From: an uncultured bacterium
Lineage (GTDB): Bacteria > Cyanobacteriota > Vampirovibrionia > Gastranaerophilales > Gastranaerophilaceae
Length of the DNA stretch: 54,354 nt
Reading direction: 5' to 3'
Assembly (NCBI GenBank): GCA_900547155.1
Contig: URFH01000017.1
Coordinates: 1 to 54,354 of the forward strand
The stretch's first letter is position 1; each line of letters opens with the position of its first letter. This document shows positions 9,125 through 17,920 of this stretch, in pieces. Under the pieces are notes generated by a model. It did no database searches. It saw only the letters and a program-made list of their open reading frames with translations, and was not told the DNA's origin. The translations under genes were made by a program, and so were the position numbers.

Positions 9125-11485
9125 TTAAATATTTAACTCATCAAGATTGCAGGAGCCAAGAAACTCACGAAATTCGTAGATTTTAGCCAGCTCAGCCTCG
9201 AGCGCATCAAAAAGCTCTGATTCTTTGATTTTTGAATACCCGAGCGCTTCATTGAATTTCAGTTTCAGCATATCATTTTCGCGCTCAAAAACCTCAATCA
9301 TCCCCAGCGCCTCAAACATATCAACGCAAAGCTCGGCAGCCTCGGGGGTTATGCCCAGAAATCCGGAAATTTCGTTTAAACTAACACGCCCGTCACGGTT
9401 GTTCGACGCGAATTTCAGCATGCCCGAAATTTTCTTCAAAAGAGCCTCTTCATCAATTTTTTTATTCTCAAAATTCATAAAATGCAGAACTTTCGCCTGC
9501 GATTTTGCACAAATCAAGGCAAGAACCTCTTTTGAGGGCGGATAATCAAAAAACATGACCTGTGCGCAAACCGGAATGTTGATTCTGTCGCAAAGCCGTT
9601 CGCCCATTACTTTGTAGCGTGAAAGTGCTTCGGTAACAGCTTTATTTTCACTAAAAACAGCGGTTTTTAATTTTGTTGTCAAAAGATAATCGCAAATCTG
9701 GTCAAAAATCCCTGTTTTCTTGCGGTGGTCAAGGATTTTCAGCGCCGGCTCCTGCAGCTGCATTGCCTCGGATTTTATATCCTGAATATCAAGCTGCAAA
9801 GTCGTTGCGCCGTTGAAATTATTCAATTTCGGGTAGAAAGCGAGGTCGATTTTTGAGCCTGTCGGGATGTTCAGTTTTGAATGTTTCCATCGCACGCATT
9901 CAAATTCCCTGCCGGAATCATCCGTACAGAAGATTTTCAGGTGATTCTGGCTTGAGCCCATGACGTTAAACTGCTTTAGCGTGAGGTTTTTCACGGCAAA
10001 GACCGGATTTTCGTTATGAGCGCCGAAAGGCTGAAGTTTTTCGAGTTCATTGACCAAATCAAGGTTCAAATCCCCCGCAGCAAGCTCCATATCTACGTTC
10101 ACAACGGGTTTTAGCGGGTTTTGTGCGGCGATTGTGTCGATTGCGGATGCGATTACGGATTTTACGGTATTAAAAGGGGTCTTTTTCGGGTCAAAATAAA
10201 GCCCCGCAGCCATAGAATGCCCCCCGAACCCCTCAAAAAGGCTGCTGTTTTCTTCAAGAATCTTCTGAACATGCACACCCGGCACACTTCTCGCCGAACA
10301 CCTTATCCAGCCTGTATTTTCGTCTTTTGTCATCAAAAAAACAGGCTTGTAAAAATTCTCCACAAGGCGCGACGCTACTATCCCGATAATCCCGACATGC
10401 CAGTCCTCTTTGTACAAAATTATTGAATTTGAGGGCGGTTCGTTCTGCATTTGCTCAACAGCCTCTTCAAAAATCGTGTCGGAGAGGTTCTGGCGGATTT
10501 TGTTGTAATTGTCGAGGGTTTGCGCGTAAACCTCCAGCTGCGCGTCATTTTCGCATAATAAAAGATTTAAAGCACTTTCGACCGTATCCAAACGCCCTGC
10601 GGCATTGATTCTCGGCGCAATACCGAACGCAACGTTCTCCGAGTTCACATTTTCGGCATTGTAGCCTGCGATTTTTAATAATTTTTGGATTCCCGCATTT
10701 TTTCCAGCGCTGATGAGTTTTAAACCCGACGCAGTGAATGCACGGTTTTCCCCCAGAAGCGGCACAACATCGGCAATTGAACCAACAGCAACAAGCGGCA
10801 GAAGTTCCTGCACAAAATCGTATTTTTCATAAAACTCCAGCAAAGCGCACGCCAGTTTGAACGCAACGCCCACGCCCGCAAGGTAATTCAGCGATTCAAT
10901 CACATCAAGCGGCAAATTTTCGTCCAGCGCACCCGGCGCCTTGGGATTTAAGATGGAAAACGCGTCAGGAATGGTTTCCGGAGCCTCGTGGTGGTCGGTA
11001 ATTATTATTTCAGCCTTAAAACTGTTCAAAAACCTGACTTCTTCTGCGTTGCTGATTCCGCAGTCGACGGTAATGAAGAGTTTTGCTTTTTCTTTGGAAA
11101 TCAGCTTGACCAGCGCTTTTGTGTTGAGCCCGTGGGTTTCAAACTCACGCGTCGGAACGTAATAAGAAACATTCGCGCCCAGATAGGTCAATGTTTTAAG
11201 CAAAAGTGCAACAGAAGTAACCCCGTCACAGTCAAAATCACCATAAACAACGATTTTTTCGCCATCTGTAATCGCTCTTGCGATTCTTTCGACGGATTTT
11301 TTCATGTCAACAAAGGCGTCGGGTTTTGAGATTTTCATTTTGTCGGGATTTAGGAAGTCCTTTGCTTTCGCAACAGTATCAATTCCGCGCTGCACAAGCA
11401 GTTCGGCAGTAATTCTGCTGCCGCATAGTTCAATAAGTTCCTCCGGAACCTCACGCGTCTTTTTTATATCCCAAATTTTGTTCAT
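9125..11485 (-). CDS. recJ: Single-stranded-DNA-specific exonuclease RecJ
   Basis: RecJ degrades single-stranded DNA 5' to 3' in recombination and mismatch/excision repair. The DHH-family catalytic motifs are clear: VYGDFDCDGVTS (about residue 80), FITVDCGIS, the DHH itself in ITDHHEAP (about 165), and GGHSMAAGL in the DHHA1 domain (about residue 420). An OB-fold-like region follows. The 786-residue length exceeds the shortest RecJ proteins because of an extra C-terminal domain of about 200 residues, seen in many Gram-positive and cyanobacterial relatives. The gene begins 7 bp after the stop of the small acidic-protein gene, so the two are probably cotranscribed. Confidence 0.95.
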   Translation of the reverse strand: MNKIWDIKKTREVPEELIELCGSRITAELLVQRGIDTVAKAKDFLNPDKMKISKPDAFVDMKKSVERIARAITDGEKIVVYGDFDCDGVTSVALLLKTLTYLGANVSYYVPTREFETHGLNTKALVKLISKEKAKLFITVDCGISNAEEVRFLNSFKAEIIITDHHEAPETIPDAFSILNPKAPGALDENLPLDVIESLNYLAGVGVAFKLACALLEFYEKYDFVQELLPLVAVGSIADVVPLLGENRAFTASGLKLISAGKNAGIQKLLKIAGYNAENVNSENVAFGIAPRINAAGRLDTVESALNLLLCENDAQLEVYAQTLDNYNKIRQNLSDTIFEEAVEQMQNEPPSNSIILYKEDWHVGIIGIVASRLVENFYKPVFLMTKDENTGWIRCSARSVPGVHVQKILEENSSLFEGFGGHSMAAGLYFDPKKTPFNTVKSVIASAIDTIAAQNPLKPVVNVDMELAAGDLNLDLVNELEKLQPFGAHNENPVFAVKNLTLKQFNVMGSSQNHLKIFCTDDSGREFECVRWKHSKLNIPTGSKIDLAFYPKLNNFNGATTLQLDIQDIKSEAMQLQEPALKILDHRKKTGIFDQICDYLLTTKLKTAVFSENKAVTEALSRYKVMGERLCDRINIPVCAQVMFFDYPPSKEVLALICAKSQAKVLHFMNFENKKIDEEALLKKISGMLKFASNNRDGRVSLNEISGFLGITPEAAELCVDMFEALGMIEVFERENDMLKLKFNEALGYSKIKESELFDALEAELAKIYEFREFLGSCNLDELNI

Positions 11486-11492
11486 TTAAAGG

Positions 11493-11876
11493 CTAAACTT
11501 CTTCTTCCCCGTCGTCTTCGTCTTCTTCTTTTGTAATCGAGTCGATAACCATTTGCGCCATTTCTTTTGCAACGGATTTTTGAACGACTTCGGGGCTGTT
11601 TTCCAGCATGTTTATTGCTGTTCTGACCGTGCTGTCAATATCATACCATCTGCTTTTGCCTTTTTCTATTGTGCCGTCTTCAACAGCGGACATGATGTCT
11701 TCCACAGCAGAATAGGTATTTTCAGAGATATTGTGCTCAATGATAATTTTAATAAGATTCAGCGCGACTTTAATCTGGGTTTCGTCGTCAGATTCGCGCA
11801 GGGTGCGCATGGATTTGGACAAAACAGGGTCTTTGTCGTACCAGCGGCGGTAATTTTCGCTGTATTCTTCTTTCAT
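11493..11876 (-). CDS. Small protein with acidic tail, unknown function
   Basis: I do not recognise this 127-residue protein. It looks cytosolic and mostly helical. It opens with MKEEYSENYRRWYDKDPVLS, has amphipathic stretches through residues 30-110, and ends in a strongly acidic tail (KEEDEDDGEEEV). GGAG lies 6 nt before the ATG. Its neighbours are fixX upstream (22 bp) and recJ downstream (7 bp), all on the same strand, so it belongs to the same transcript. Nothing in the sequence points to a reaction or a partner. Confidence 0.75.
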   Translation of the reverse strand: MKEEYSENYRRWYDKDPVLSKSMRTLRESDDETQIKVALNLIKIIIEHNISENTYSAVEDIMSAVEDGTIEKGKSRWYDIDSTVRTAINMLENSPEVVQKSVAKEMAQMVIDSITKEEDEDDGEEEV

Positions 11877-11898
11877 ACCTCTCTCCTTTTCGCTATTT

Positions 11899-12177
11899 TC
11901 AGCTATTTTTGTAAACCACGCCTTTTCCGCCCTCGGGATATTTCCATTTTATGTATTTGCAGGCAATCCGGCAGGCGCCGCATTCCAGGCATTTTTCGTA
12001 GCTTACTGTGAGCTTTTTTTGTGATTCGTTGTAATTATAAACCCTTGCCGGACATATAATTGTACACACCTTTTCCAAACATTGCAAGCATTGTTCTTTC
12101 TCGGGCGCAAGATGGCTAAAATCCGAGGTTTTGAATGTATCTTTGAATAATTTTCCGTCCAAATTGTGTTCTGTCAT
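11899..12177 (-). CDS. fixX: FixX-like ferredoxin
   Basis: This 92-residue iron-sulfur protein resembles FixX, the partner of FixC. It has an N-terminal Cys group (CLQCLEKVCTIICP, about residues 34-47) and the 4Fe-4S-type motif CLECGACRIACKY near residues 67-79. In characterised systems FixX receives electrons from FixC or donates to it at the membrane. The start overlaps the fixC stop by 4 bp (ATGA), so the two are translated as a pair. No fixA or fixB (electron-transfer flavoprotein subunits) appears in the window. Confidence 0.85.
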   Translation of the reverse strand: MTEHNLDGKLFKDTFKTSDFSHLAPEKEQCLQCLEKVCTIICPARVYNYNESQKKLTVSYEKCLECGACRIACKYIKWKYPEGGKGVVYKNS

Positions 12178-13472
12178 TTCAGCACCCCGAAAATAAGTTT
12201 TATACCCGTCACTGCGTCGTTAAACAGCTCCGCAAGGCTTCTTTTGCAGAAGAAATTCTTTGTAAATTTAACAAACTGCCCTTTTTTCTCTATTCCGTTT
12301 GCAGATGTGAAGATTTCGAAAAATTCGTTTACTTTTTGCGGATAATAGCCCAAAAATGAGTCTGTGCGCGCCGAAACAAGCTTTACAACATCCTTGTAGG
12401 TCTTCAAATCTTTCATCACAAAGCTGTTTTTCAATTTCTTTTCGTAAAGACAAAGCATATTTGACGAAAAATCGTTCTTTTCTATTGCTTCAAGCGCTGT
12501 TTCGCCGGCAAATTTCCCGCTGAACATTGCAAGATTGGTTCCCTCAAAATGCACGTTATTAACAAGCGCTGCAGCGTCGCCCGTAACCATTACGCCATCC
12601 GAGTAGAGCTTCGGCAAAGTGTCAAAGCCGCCCTCGGGAATCAAATGTGCTGAATATTCAATCAATTCGCCGTCTTTCAGGTACGGAGCAATTGACGGAT
12701 GGTGTTTTAAGTCCTCAAGAAGCTCGTATGGCGCGATTTTTTTCGATTTCAGGTCGTCAAGCGACGCACCTATGCCGATTGCCACGGAGTCTTTATTCGT
12801 GAACATCAATCCCATTGCAAAAAGCCCTGCCAGCGGGCCGCCAGCAATTTTGAACTCCGCGCCTTTGCCGTCAATCAGCCCGAATCGCTGTTCTATCACG
12901 TTTTGAGGAAGTTTTATAACCTCTTTTACGGCAAGAACGACTTGTTTTGCCTTTGGTTTGGATTTTAGCCCGATTTGCTCGGAAAGAAGCGAATTTACGC
13001 CATCGGCGAGAATCACAATATCCGCATAAAACCTTTCCAAATCAGTTTCAATCCCCACAACAGCGCCATTTTCGACGATTAAATTTCTGACGGTTGTTTC
13101 CGGCGCAAAATACACGCCCTCTTTTTTTGCCTGCTCAACGCACCATTTATCCCATTTTGCCCTCAGTGCAATGAATGAGCCTTCTTCATCGAGCGAATTT
13201 TTGTAAGAAATCGTTGTGCTGTCGTACTCAGACAGGAGCATAAAGCTTTTATTGTTCACAAAACGCTCGATTGGCGCTTCTTTGAAGTTAGGGAAGATTT
13301 CTTTTGCGGCGTGGGAGTAGATTACGCCGCCATAGACGTTTTTTGCGCCGGAAAAATTGCCTCTTTCGACGAGGACAACTTTTTTCCCGCCGCGTGCAAC
13401 GGTTATTGCCGCGCTGACTCCTGCAGGGCCCGCGCCGACTACGATTACGTCTGTTTTACTGCTTTCGCTCAT
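12174..13472 (-). CDS. fixC: FAD-dependent oxidoreductase, FixC/ETF-QO family
   Basis: The product (432 aa) resembles FixC and electron-transfer-flavoprotein:quinone oxidoreductases. I chose ATG 13472, which has AGGAG 5 nt upstream; the longer open frame to 13589 lacks support. The FAD-binding fold is clear at the N terminus (VIVVGAGPAGVSAAI, then VVLVERG), with a second FAD motif at VMVTGDAAALVNNVHFEG near residue 295. Such proteins move electrons from an ETF (FixAB) to quinone or ferredoxin. Here only FixC and FixX are encoded together, so the electron donor must be encoded elsewhere or be something other than FixAB. A nitrogen-fixation role is not implied. Confidence 0.88.
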   Translation of the reverse strand: MSESSKTDVIVVGAGPAGVSAAITVARGGKKVVLVERGNFSGAKNVYGGVIYSHAAKEIFPNFKEAPIERFVNNKSFMLLSEYDSTTISYKNSLDEEGSFIALRAKWDKWCVEQAKKEGVYFAPETTVRNLIVENGAVVGIETDLERFYADIVILADGVNSLLSEQIGLKSKPKAKQVVLAVKEVIKLPQNVIEQRFGLIDGKGAEFKIAGGPLAGLFAMGLMFTNKDSVAIGIGASLDDLKSKKIAPYELLEDLKHHPSIAPYLKDGELIEYSAHLIPEGGFDTLPKLYSDGVMVTGDAAALVNNVHFEGTNLAMFSGKFAGETALEAIEKNDFSSNMLCLYEKKLKNSFVMKDLKTYKDVVKLVSARTDSFLGYYPQKVNEFFEIFTSANGIEKKGQFVKFTKNFFCKRSLAELFNDAVTGIKLIFGVLK

Positions 13473-13592
13473 CAAAACTCCTGTTCGTGAAACAATTATA
13501 CTATTAAGTTGAGTTTTATCGCAATAAACTTTAGGAGTAGTTCTTTTGATGGCATAGAGAGCCAAATCTGGCCCTGTGGTCGAAAGCACACA

Positions 13593-13892
13593 CTATATGA
13601 GCTCGCAGATGTCCTGATAAGCCGTCAAAACCCTCAAAATTCTAACCGTAGCACCAACAACATTATAAACTATTAAATAATTCTTTTTTACAACCCAAAA
13701 TCTAACATCAAGCTCCGTTAAATCCGCTCTAGTTGTCCCCAGTGCAGGGTATTCACGCAACGAGGAAAAGGTTTTATAAAAAATTACGGCCATTTTTCTT
13801 GCGGCCTCTTTATTATCAACAGCAATATAATCTGTTATGGACTCAATATCTCTATATGCTTTTTCTGTAATCTCAAGCAATAAATTATTCAT
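13593..13892 (-). CDS. ParE/RelE-superfamily toxin
   Basis: This 99-residue protein fits the ParE toxin family. It has an N-terminal helical hairpin (ITEKAYRDIESITDYIA) and the conserved YPALGTTRADL region, then a sheet-forming tail (RFWVVKKNYLIVYNV...VRILRVLTAYQD). ParE toxins typically poison DNA gyrase; that activity is known for the family and not shown here. The start overlaps the antitoxin gene by 8 bp in the usual antitoxin-then-toxin order. All expected segments are present, so the toxin is probably intact. Confidence 0.88.
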   Translation of the reverse strand: MNNLLLEITEKAYRDIESITDYIAVDNKEAARKMAVIFYKTFSSLREYPALGTTRADLTELDVRFWVVKKNYLIVYNVVGATVRILRVLTAYQDICELI

Positions 13893-14121
13893 ACTTTTTA
13901 ATCAATTTTTCCATAACGTAATGCCCGTCATGAATAACTGTGTCCTTCAAACCTTCTTCAATATCATTGTTCAAAAGAACAAGCCTTTCTCTGGCAATAG
14001 CGTCCTTTGACGCCATAAGTCTTAACGCTTCCCTAATTACTTCGCTTACCGAATTGTATAAGCCGGAAGCAACTTTTTCCTGGACAAATTTTTCTAATGT
14101 TGGGGTTAAAGATATGTTCAT
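13885..14121 (-). CDS. ParD-like antitoxin
   Basis: This 78-residue antitoxin belongs to the ParD/CopG ribbon-helix-helix group. The DNA-binding N terminus (MNISLTPTLEKFVQEKVASG) and the second helix region (SVSEVIREALRLMA) are typical, followed by an acidic, toxin-binding C terminus. I chose ATG 14121, which has GAGG 6 nt upstream; the ATG at 14133 overlaps that ribosome site. It forms an operon with the downstream ParE toxin and probably represses its own promoter, as known for parDE systems. Confidence 0.88.
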   Translation of the reverse strand: MNISLTPTLEKFVQEKVASGLYNSVSEVIREALRLMASKDAIARERLVLLNNDIEEGLKDTVIHDGHYVMEKLIKKYE

Positions 14122-14160
14122 AATATACCTCATTCATAGCAATTTATAAACATATTATGA
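14118..14160. promoter_or_regulatory. Inverted repeat over the parD start, possible operator
   Basis: TCATAATAT (14118-14126) and ATATTATGA (14152-14160) form a perfect 9-bp inverted repeat with a 25-bp spacer that covers the ribosome site. Its position over the start of the parDE operon suggests an autoregulatory ParD site. This is inference from position and symmetry only. Confidence 0.4.
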
Positions 14161-14235
14161 CAAAGATTGTTATTTATTTCAAGATAGCTGCATAAATTCT
14201 CCGTTTTTTGTATTTTTATTTATTATTTGCTAGAA

Positions 14236-14241
14236 TATAAT
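14236..14241 (+). promoter_or_regulatory. Candidate -10 element for the class A PBP gene
   Basis: A perfect TATAAT, preceded by TTGCTAGAA, lies at 14236-14241. No good -35 hexamer is visible at the normal spacing. A start of transcription near 14248 would put the in-frame TTG 14249 at the very 5' end of the mRNA. Confidence 0.4.
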
Positions 14242-14293
14242 CTGACTATTGCGGAAAAAACGGAAAAAATCCGCTAGATTGAAGAGATATGCG

Positions 14294-16390
14294 ATGTCAG
14301 AATTTGAAGCACCGAAAAAAATCAGAAATCCGAAGAAAAATTCAAAAATTAAATCTTTTTTTGTAATGTCGATTTCTGCATTACTCGCTTTGTTTATAGG
14401 CGTGAACCTTTATTTGAGCTCATTGCCGCCGATAAAAAATCTTGATGATTTTAAACCAAATATCGTAACAAAATTCTATTCTGCTGACGGCGAACCCATA
14501 AAAACTTTTACCGCGTATCGTTTTGAAAAAGTTGATATAAAAGATGTTCCGGACAGCATAAAACAGGCGATTATTGCAACCGAAGATAAAAATTTCTACC
14601 ATCACCACGGCTATGATCCGGTCGGATTGCTGCGTTCAACGCTTGTGAACCTCGCGTCGGGCAGTTTTAAACAGGGCGCGAGCACCATCACCCAGCAGCT
14701 CGCAAGAATCCTGTTTTTGAACAACGAAAAGACTTTTGACCGTAAAATAAAGGAATTTATCGTTGCCGCAAGAATAGAAAAAACGATTTCCAAGGACAAA
14801 ATCCTTGAAATGTACTTAAATAACGTTTATCTCGGCTCCGGAGCGTACGGAGTTGCGGGTGCATCGCAGATTTATTTCAATAAACCGCTAAAAGACCTTA
14901 CTCTTGCCGAAGCAGCGCTGATTGCGGGGCTTCCGCAGGCACCGTCGGTTTATTCGCCGTATAACAACAAAAAACTCGCGATTGAACGACGCAATCAGGT
15001 GCTTTTGAGGATGTTCAAAATGCGCTACATCACCCGTCAGGAGTACGATAAAGCTATTGAAGAAAAACTGACCCTGAACCCGAACCCCAATGTTTATTCG
15101 CTCAACAGAGCACCGTATTTTGTTGACTACGCGATGAATGAGCTTGAAGAACTGGGTTTTGATGAAACAGAAATCTCGCAGGGCGGTTATAAAGTCGTTA
15201 CAACATTGAATTATGAGGCGCAAAAAGCAGCTGTGGATTCGGTAACGGCAAAACTCGGCACAGGCGGAAAATCCAATGCGGCAGTATTTTCATTCTCGCC
15301 CATTACAGGTGAAATTTATGTTTACGTAGGCGGGAAAAACTATGGAAAAAGCCAATATGACCGCATTACGCAGGCAATAAGACCTCCGGGATCGGCATTC
15401 AAGCCGTTTGTATATGCAGCGGCAATCGAAAAGGGCTGGGGCCCGAACGATTACCTCGCTGACACCCCCGTAAACATCAATGGCTGGAAACCGCATAACT
15501 ACGGCAACAGATACAGAGGACAAATGCCATTATTTGCAGGCTTAATGCTTTCTTCTAACGTTATGGCGGCAAGGCTTATTCAAGAGGTCGGAGTTCGCTC
15601 CGTAATAGGGATTGCGCGTTCTCTTGGCATTACAACACCGCTTGAATACGACATGACCATTGCTCTGGGCTCAAACGGCGTAAAACTTTACGAAATGACC
15701 GTTGCTTACGGGGCTTTTGCGAACGGCGGCTTTAAAGTTAAGCCTTATGCAATCGAACGCGTCGAAACTTCAAGAGGAAAAATCATATACGAAGCCCCGA
15801 AAACGCGCGTTATGAAGGTTCTTAACCTGAATACGGCGGCTGTTTTGACAGCAATGCTGCAAACCGTAATCGAAAACGGCACCGGCCGCGCAGCAAATAT
15901 CGGAAAACCCGCTGCAGCAAAAACAGGTACAACCGATGACAACAAAGACGCCTCTTTTTACGGTTACACGCCGGATATCGTAACAGGAATCTGGGTCGGA
16001 AACGACGACAACTCAAAAATGTACGGAATTTACGGCGGAACGATTCCTGCGGCTATATGGAAAGACACAATGAATGTACTCACGAAAAAATTCGGGGCCT
16101 CCAAGTTCGATTATCCTGAAGTTGAGTTGAAAAAGGGCGGATTTGGGAAATCTACGGTTAAACCCGAAGACGAAGAGCGCGAAGACGCTCCGGAAGTTGT
16201 TGTGCCAGAAATGCAGGCGCCTGTTACAACAGAAGAGAATAATACGGCAAACAAAAATCTTCAAAATCCTGTATCTTTCAACAACACTTTCCTTGACCAG
16301 CACAAAAACCAGCAATCTGCTCCGGCAGCCTCGACGCCCGCAGCGCCTCCGGTTCCGCGCCCGTCAAGGCTCCCTGTCAATGCGCAGTAG
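14294..16390 (+). CDS. Class A penicillin-binding protein (PBP1a type)
   Basis: This bifunctional enzyme polymerises and cross-links peptidoglycan outside the inner membrane. From ATG 14294 it has 698 residues: a basic cytosolic tail, one membrane anchor (about residues 22-43), then the GT51 glycosyltransferase domain with ATEDKNFYHHHG and GASTITQQLARILFL. The transpeptidase domain has all three active-site motifs: SAFK (in PPGSAFKPFVYA), SSN, and KTGTTDD. The C terminus is a Pro/Gln-rich tail. The frame is open from TTG 14249, adding 15 basic residues. I favour the ATG because a weak AGAG site precedes it, but a leaderless TTG start is possible. It stands alone, facing away from parDE. Confidence 0.93.
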   Translation: MSEFEAPKKIRNPKKNSKIKSFFVMSISALLALFIGVNLYLSSLPPIKNLDDFKPNIVTKFYSADGEPIKTFTAYRFEKVDIKDVPDSIKQAIIATEDKNFYHHHGYDPVGLLRSTLVNLASGSFKQGASTITQQLARILFLNNEKTFDRKIKEFIVAARIEKTISKDKILEMYLNNVYLGSGAYGVAGASQIYFNKPLKDLTLAEAALIAGLPQAPSVYSPYNNKKLAIERRNQVLLRMFKMRYITRQEYDKAIEEKLTLNPNPNVYSLNRAPYFVDYAMNELEELGFDETEISQGGYKVVTTLNYEAQKAAVDSVTAKLGTGGKSNAAVFSFSPITGEIYVYVGGKNYGKSQYDRITQAIRPPGSAFKPFVYAAAIEKGWGPNDYLADTPVNINGWKPHNYGNRYRGQMPLFAGLMLSSNVMAARLIQEVGVRSVIGIARSLGITTPLEYDMTIALGSNGVKLYEMTVAYGAFANGGFKVKPYAIERVETSRGKIIYEAPKTRVMKVLNLNTAAVLTAMLQTVIENGTGRAANIGKPAAAKTGTTDDNKDASFYGYTPDIVTGIWVGNDDNSKMYGIYGGTIPAAIWKDTMNVLTKKFGASKFDYPEVELKKGGFGKSTVKPEDEEREDAPEVVVPEMQAPVTTEENNTANKNLQNPVSFNNTFLDQHKNQQSAPAASTPAAPPVPRPSRLPVNAQ

Positions 16391-16434
16391 GCGGTTTTTT
16401 GGGATTGTAAGTCAGTTTAAGGGGTTGATTGGGC

Positions 16435-16516
16435 GCAAACACAGGAGAAATGTATTTTTCTGCCTCGATTCGCTTCGCTGGAATAGGTCAGAAAAATACA
16501 TTTCTCCTGTGTTTGC
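16435..16516. repeat. Long perfect hairpin A (28-bp arms, 26-nt loop)
   Basis: Arms 16435-16462 and 16489-16516 are perfectly complementary over 28 bp. The loop (16463-16488) begins CCTCGATTCGCTTCGCT. The same loop core occurs in hairpins B (21524-21606) and C (21655-21738), although the arms differ between the three. It lies between the convergent PBP gene and the flavodiiron gene. Confidence 0.9.
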
Positions 16517-16571
16517 TTTGCGGGTTGTGGATTTTTGGAGTTTTTGGGGGATTGTGCGGGGAGTTTTGCAC

Positions 16572-16600
16572 AAAAAAAGACCGGATATCCGGCCTTTTTT
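16572..16600 (-). terminator. Terminator of the flavodiiron gene, possibly bidirectional
   Basis: GACCGGATATCCGGCC (16579-16594) is almost self-complementary. It has seven A residues on one side and six T residues on the other, so it can act on both strands. It ends 9 bp before the stop codon of the minus-strand flavodiiron gene and may also end the PBP transcript. Confidence 0.8.
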
Positions 16601-16608
16601 GTCTTAAA

Positions 16609-17784
16609 TTAAAGAGATTTATGCTTTTCAACGATTTCCTGAGCGAGTTTATCGATTCTGGCTAAATCTTCTTCTGTAGGCAGCCCTTTGACGATTACAT
16701 AATCGATTTTTTCAGGCTTAACCACCGTAAACATCCCCTCAAGAACGCCCGTGAGGTTTCCGCCCCAGCCGTAGGAGCCGATTATTGAGTAATGTCTGAG
16801 TTTCGGACGAAGAGCGTTGACAATATACGCCGCAGAAACAACTCCCGGGTGCGGGCCGGCAAGAACCATTGAGCTGCCGAGAACGACCGTCGCACAATCG
16901 ACAATTTCCATTGCCAGCTCGCCCTCGTCGCTGTTTATCAGGTCAAAAGTCTTTGTTTCCACTCCTGCTCTGATTAATGCGCTCTGGAGGCGCTCAACGA
17001 GGATTTTTGTGCTGTCATACATTGAAACATAGGGGATAACCACCTTGTTTTTAACATTATCCGATGTCCATTCTTCATAAAGGTTCAAAATGAAATCGGG
17101 TTTGTTGTAAATCGGGCCGTGGCTCGGAAGAATGATTTCAGGATTGAGCTCACGGACTTTTGCAGTGTATTTTTTTGCAAAATTTCTAAAAGGCATGATG
17201 ATTTCTGCGTAATAGCGTTTTGCAGCCTCTTCAAGCGACGGTGTGCAGTCAGCAAACAGGTCATACTGCGTATAGTGAGCACCCAGAAAATCGCATGTGA
17301 AGAGCATATTGTCCTCTTTTAAGTAAGTAAACATTGTATCAGGCCAGTGCACCCATGGCGAAATCATGAATTTTGCGGTTTTGTCGCCCAGAGAAAGCTC
17401 ATCTCCGTCATTTATAACAATAAATTTGCTTTCATCAACGTGGAGCATGTTCATGATGTTTTCTTTGCATTTTGCGTTGGTAACGATTTTTGCGTCAGGG
17501 TATTTTTCGACAAGAACAGGGATTGCGCCCGAGTGGTCCTGCTCGGCATGGTTGCTGATGATGTAATCAAGTTTTTCAATGCCCGCTTTTTTGAGATTAT
17601 CCATAAATTCGTTAATCATTTTCGGGTACATTGTGTCAATTAGCGCTGTTTTTTCGCTTCCTTTGACAAAATACGAATTGTAGCTTGTGCCCTGCGGCAG
17701 GGGAACGAGCTGGTCAAAAATCGTTCTGTCAGGGTCTTTCAAGCCCATATAAAAAACATTATTTTTAATAGAAATCATGTTCAT
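16609..17784 (-). CDS. Flavodiiron protein (FprA-type, O2/NO reductase)
   Basis: This 391-residue A-type flavodiiron protein reduces oxygen or nitric oxide in anaerobes, usually with electrons from rubredoxin. The metallo-beta-lactamase-like N-terminal half carries the di-iron ligands in HAEQDHSGAI (about residues 80-89), the later HWPD and CDFLGAH, and LPSHGPIY. The flavodoxin-like half (from about residue 250) has the FMN-binding YVSMYDSTK. No rubredoxin domain is fused and none is seen nearby. AAAGG lies 8 nt before ATG 17784. The gene appears monocistronic. Confidence 0.93.
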   Translation of the reverse strand: MNMISIKNNVFYMGLKDPDRTIFDQLVPLPQGTSYNSYFVKGSEKTALIDTMYPKMINEFMDNLKKAGIEKLDYIISNHAEQDHSGAIPVLVEKYPDAKIVTNAKCKENIMNMLHVDESKFIVINDGDELSLGDKTAKFMISPWVHWPDTMFTYLKEDNMLFTCDFLGAHYTQYDLFADCTPSLEEAAKRYYAEIIMPFRNFAKKYTAKVRELNPEIILPSHGPIYNKPDFILNLYEEWTSDNVKNKVVIPYVSMYDSTKILVERLQSALIRAGVETKTFDLINSDEGELAMEIVDCATVVLGSSMVLAGPHPGVVSAAYIVNALRPKLRHYSIIGSYGWGGNLTGVLEGMFTVVKPEKIDYVIVKGLPTEEDLARIDKLAQEIVEKHKSL

Positions 17785-17920
17785 AGTTTCAGCCTTTCAT
17801 ATTTCTGTTCCACATGATTTTATTATAACTTAAACATGCTAAATAGGAATAGTTCTTATTAAAAAGGCTTATAAAATCTTGATTTTTGCCGGATTTTTAA
17901 ATAAAAAAGACTTTTAAATA

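Noticed and set aside
12174..13472. Nitrogen-fixation function for the FixC/FixX genes
   Set aside because: These families occur in many non-fixing anaerobes, and no nif genes are present.
14249..14293. TTG 14249 as the start of the PBP gene
   Set aside because: Possible only as a leaderless TTG start; ATG 14294 has a weak ribosome site and keeps the basic tail and membrane anchor.
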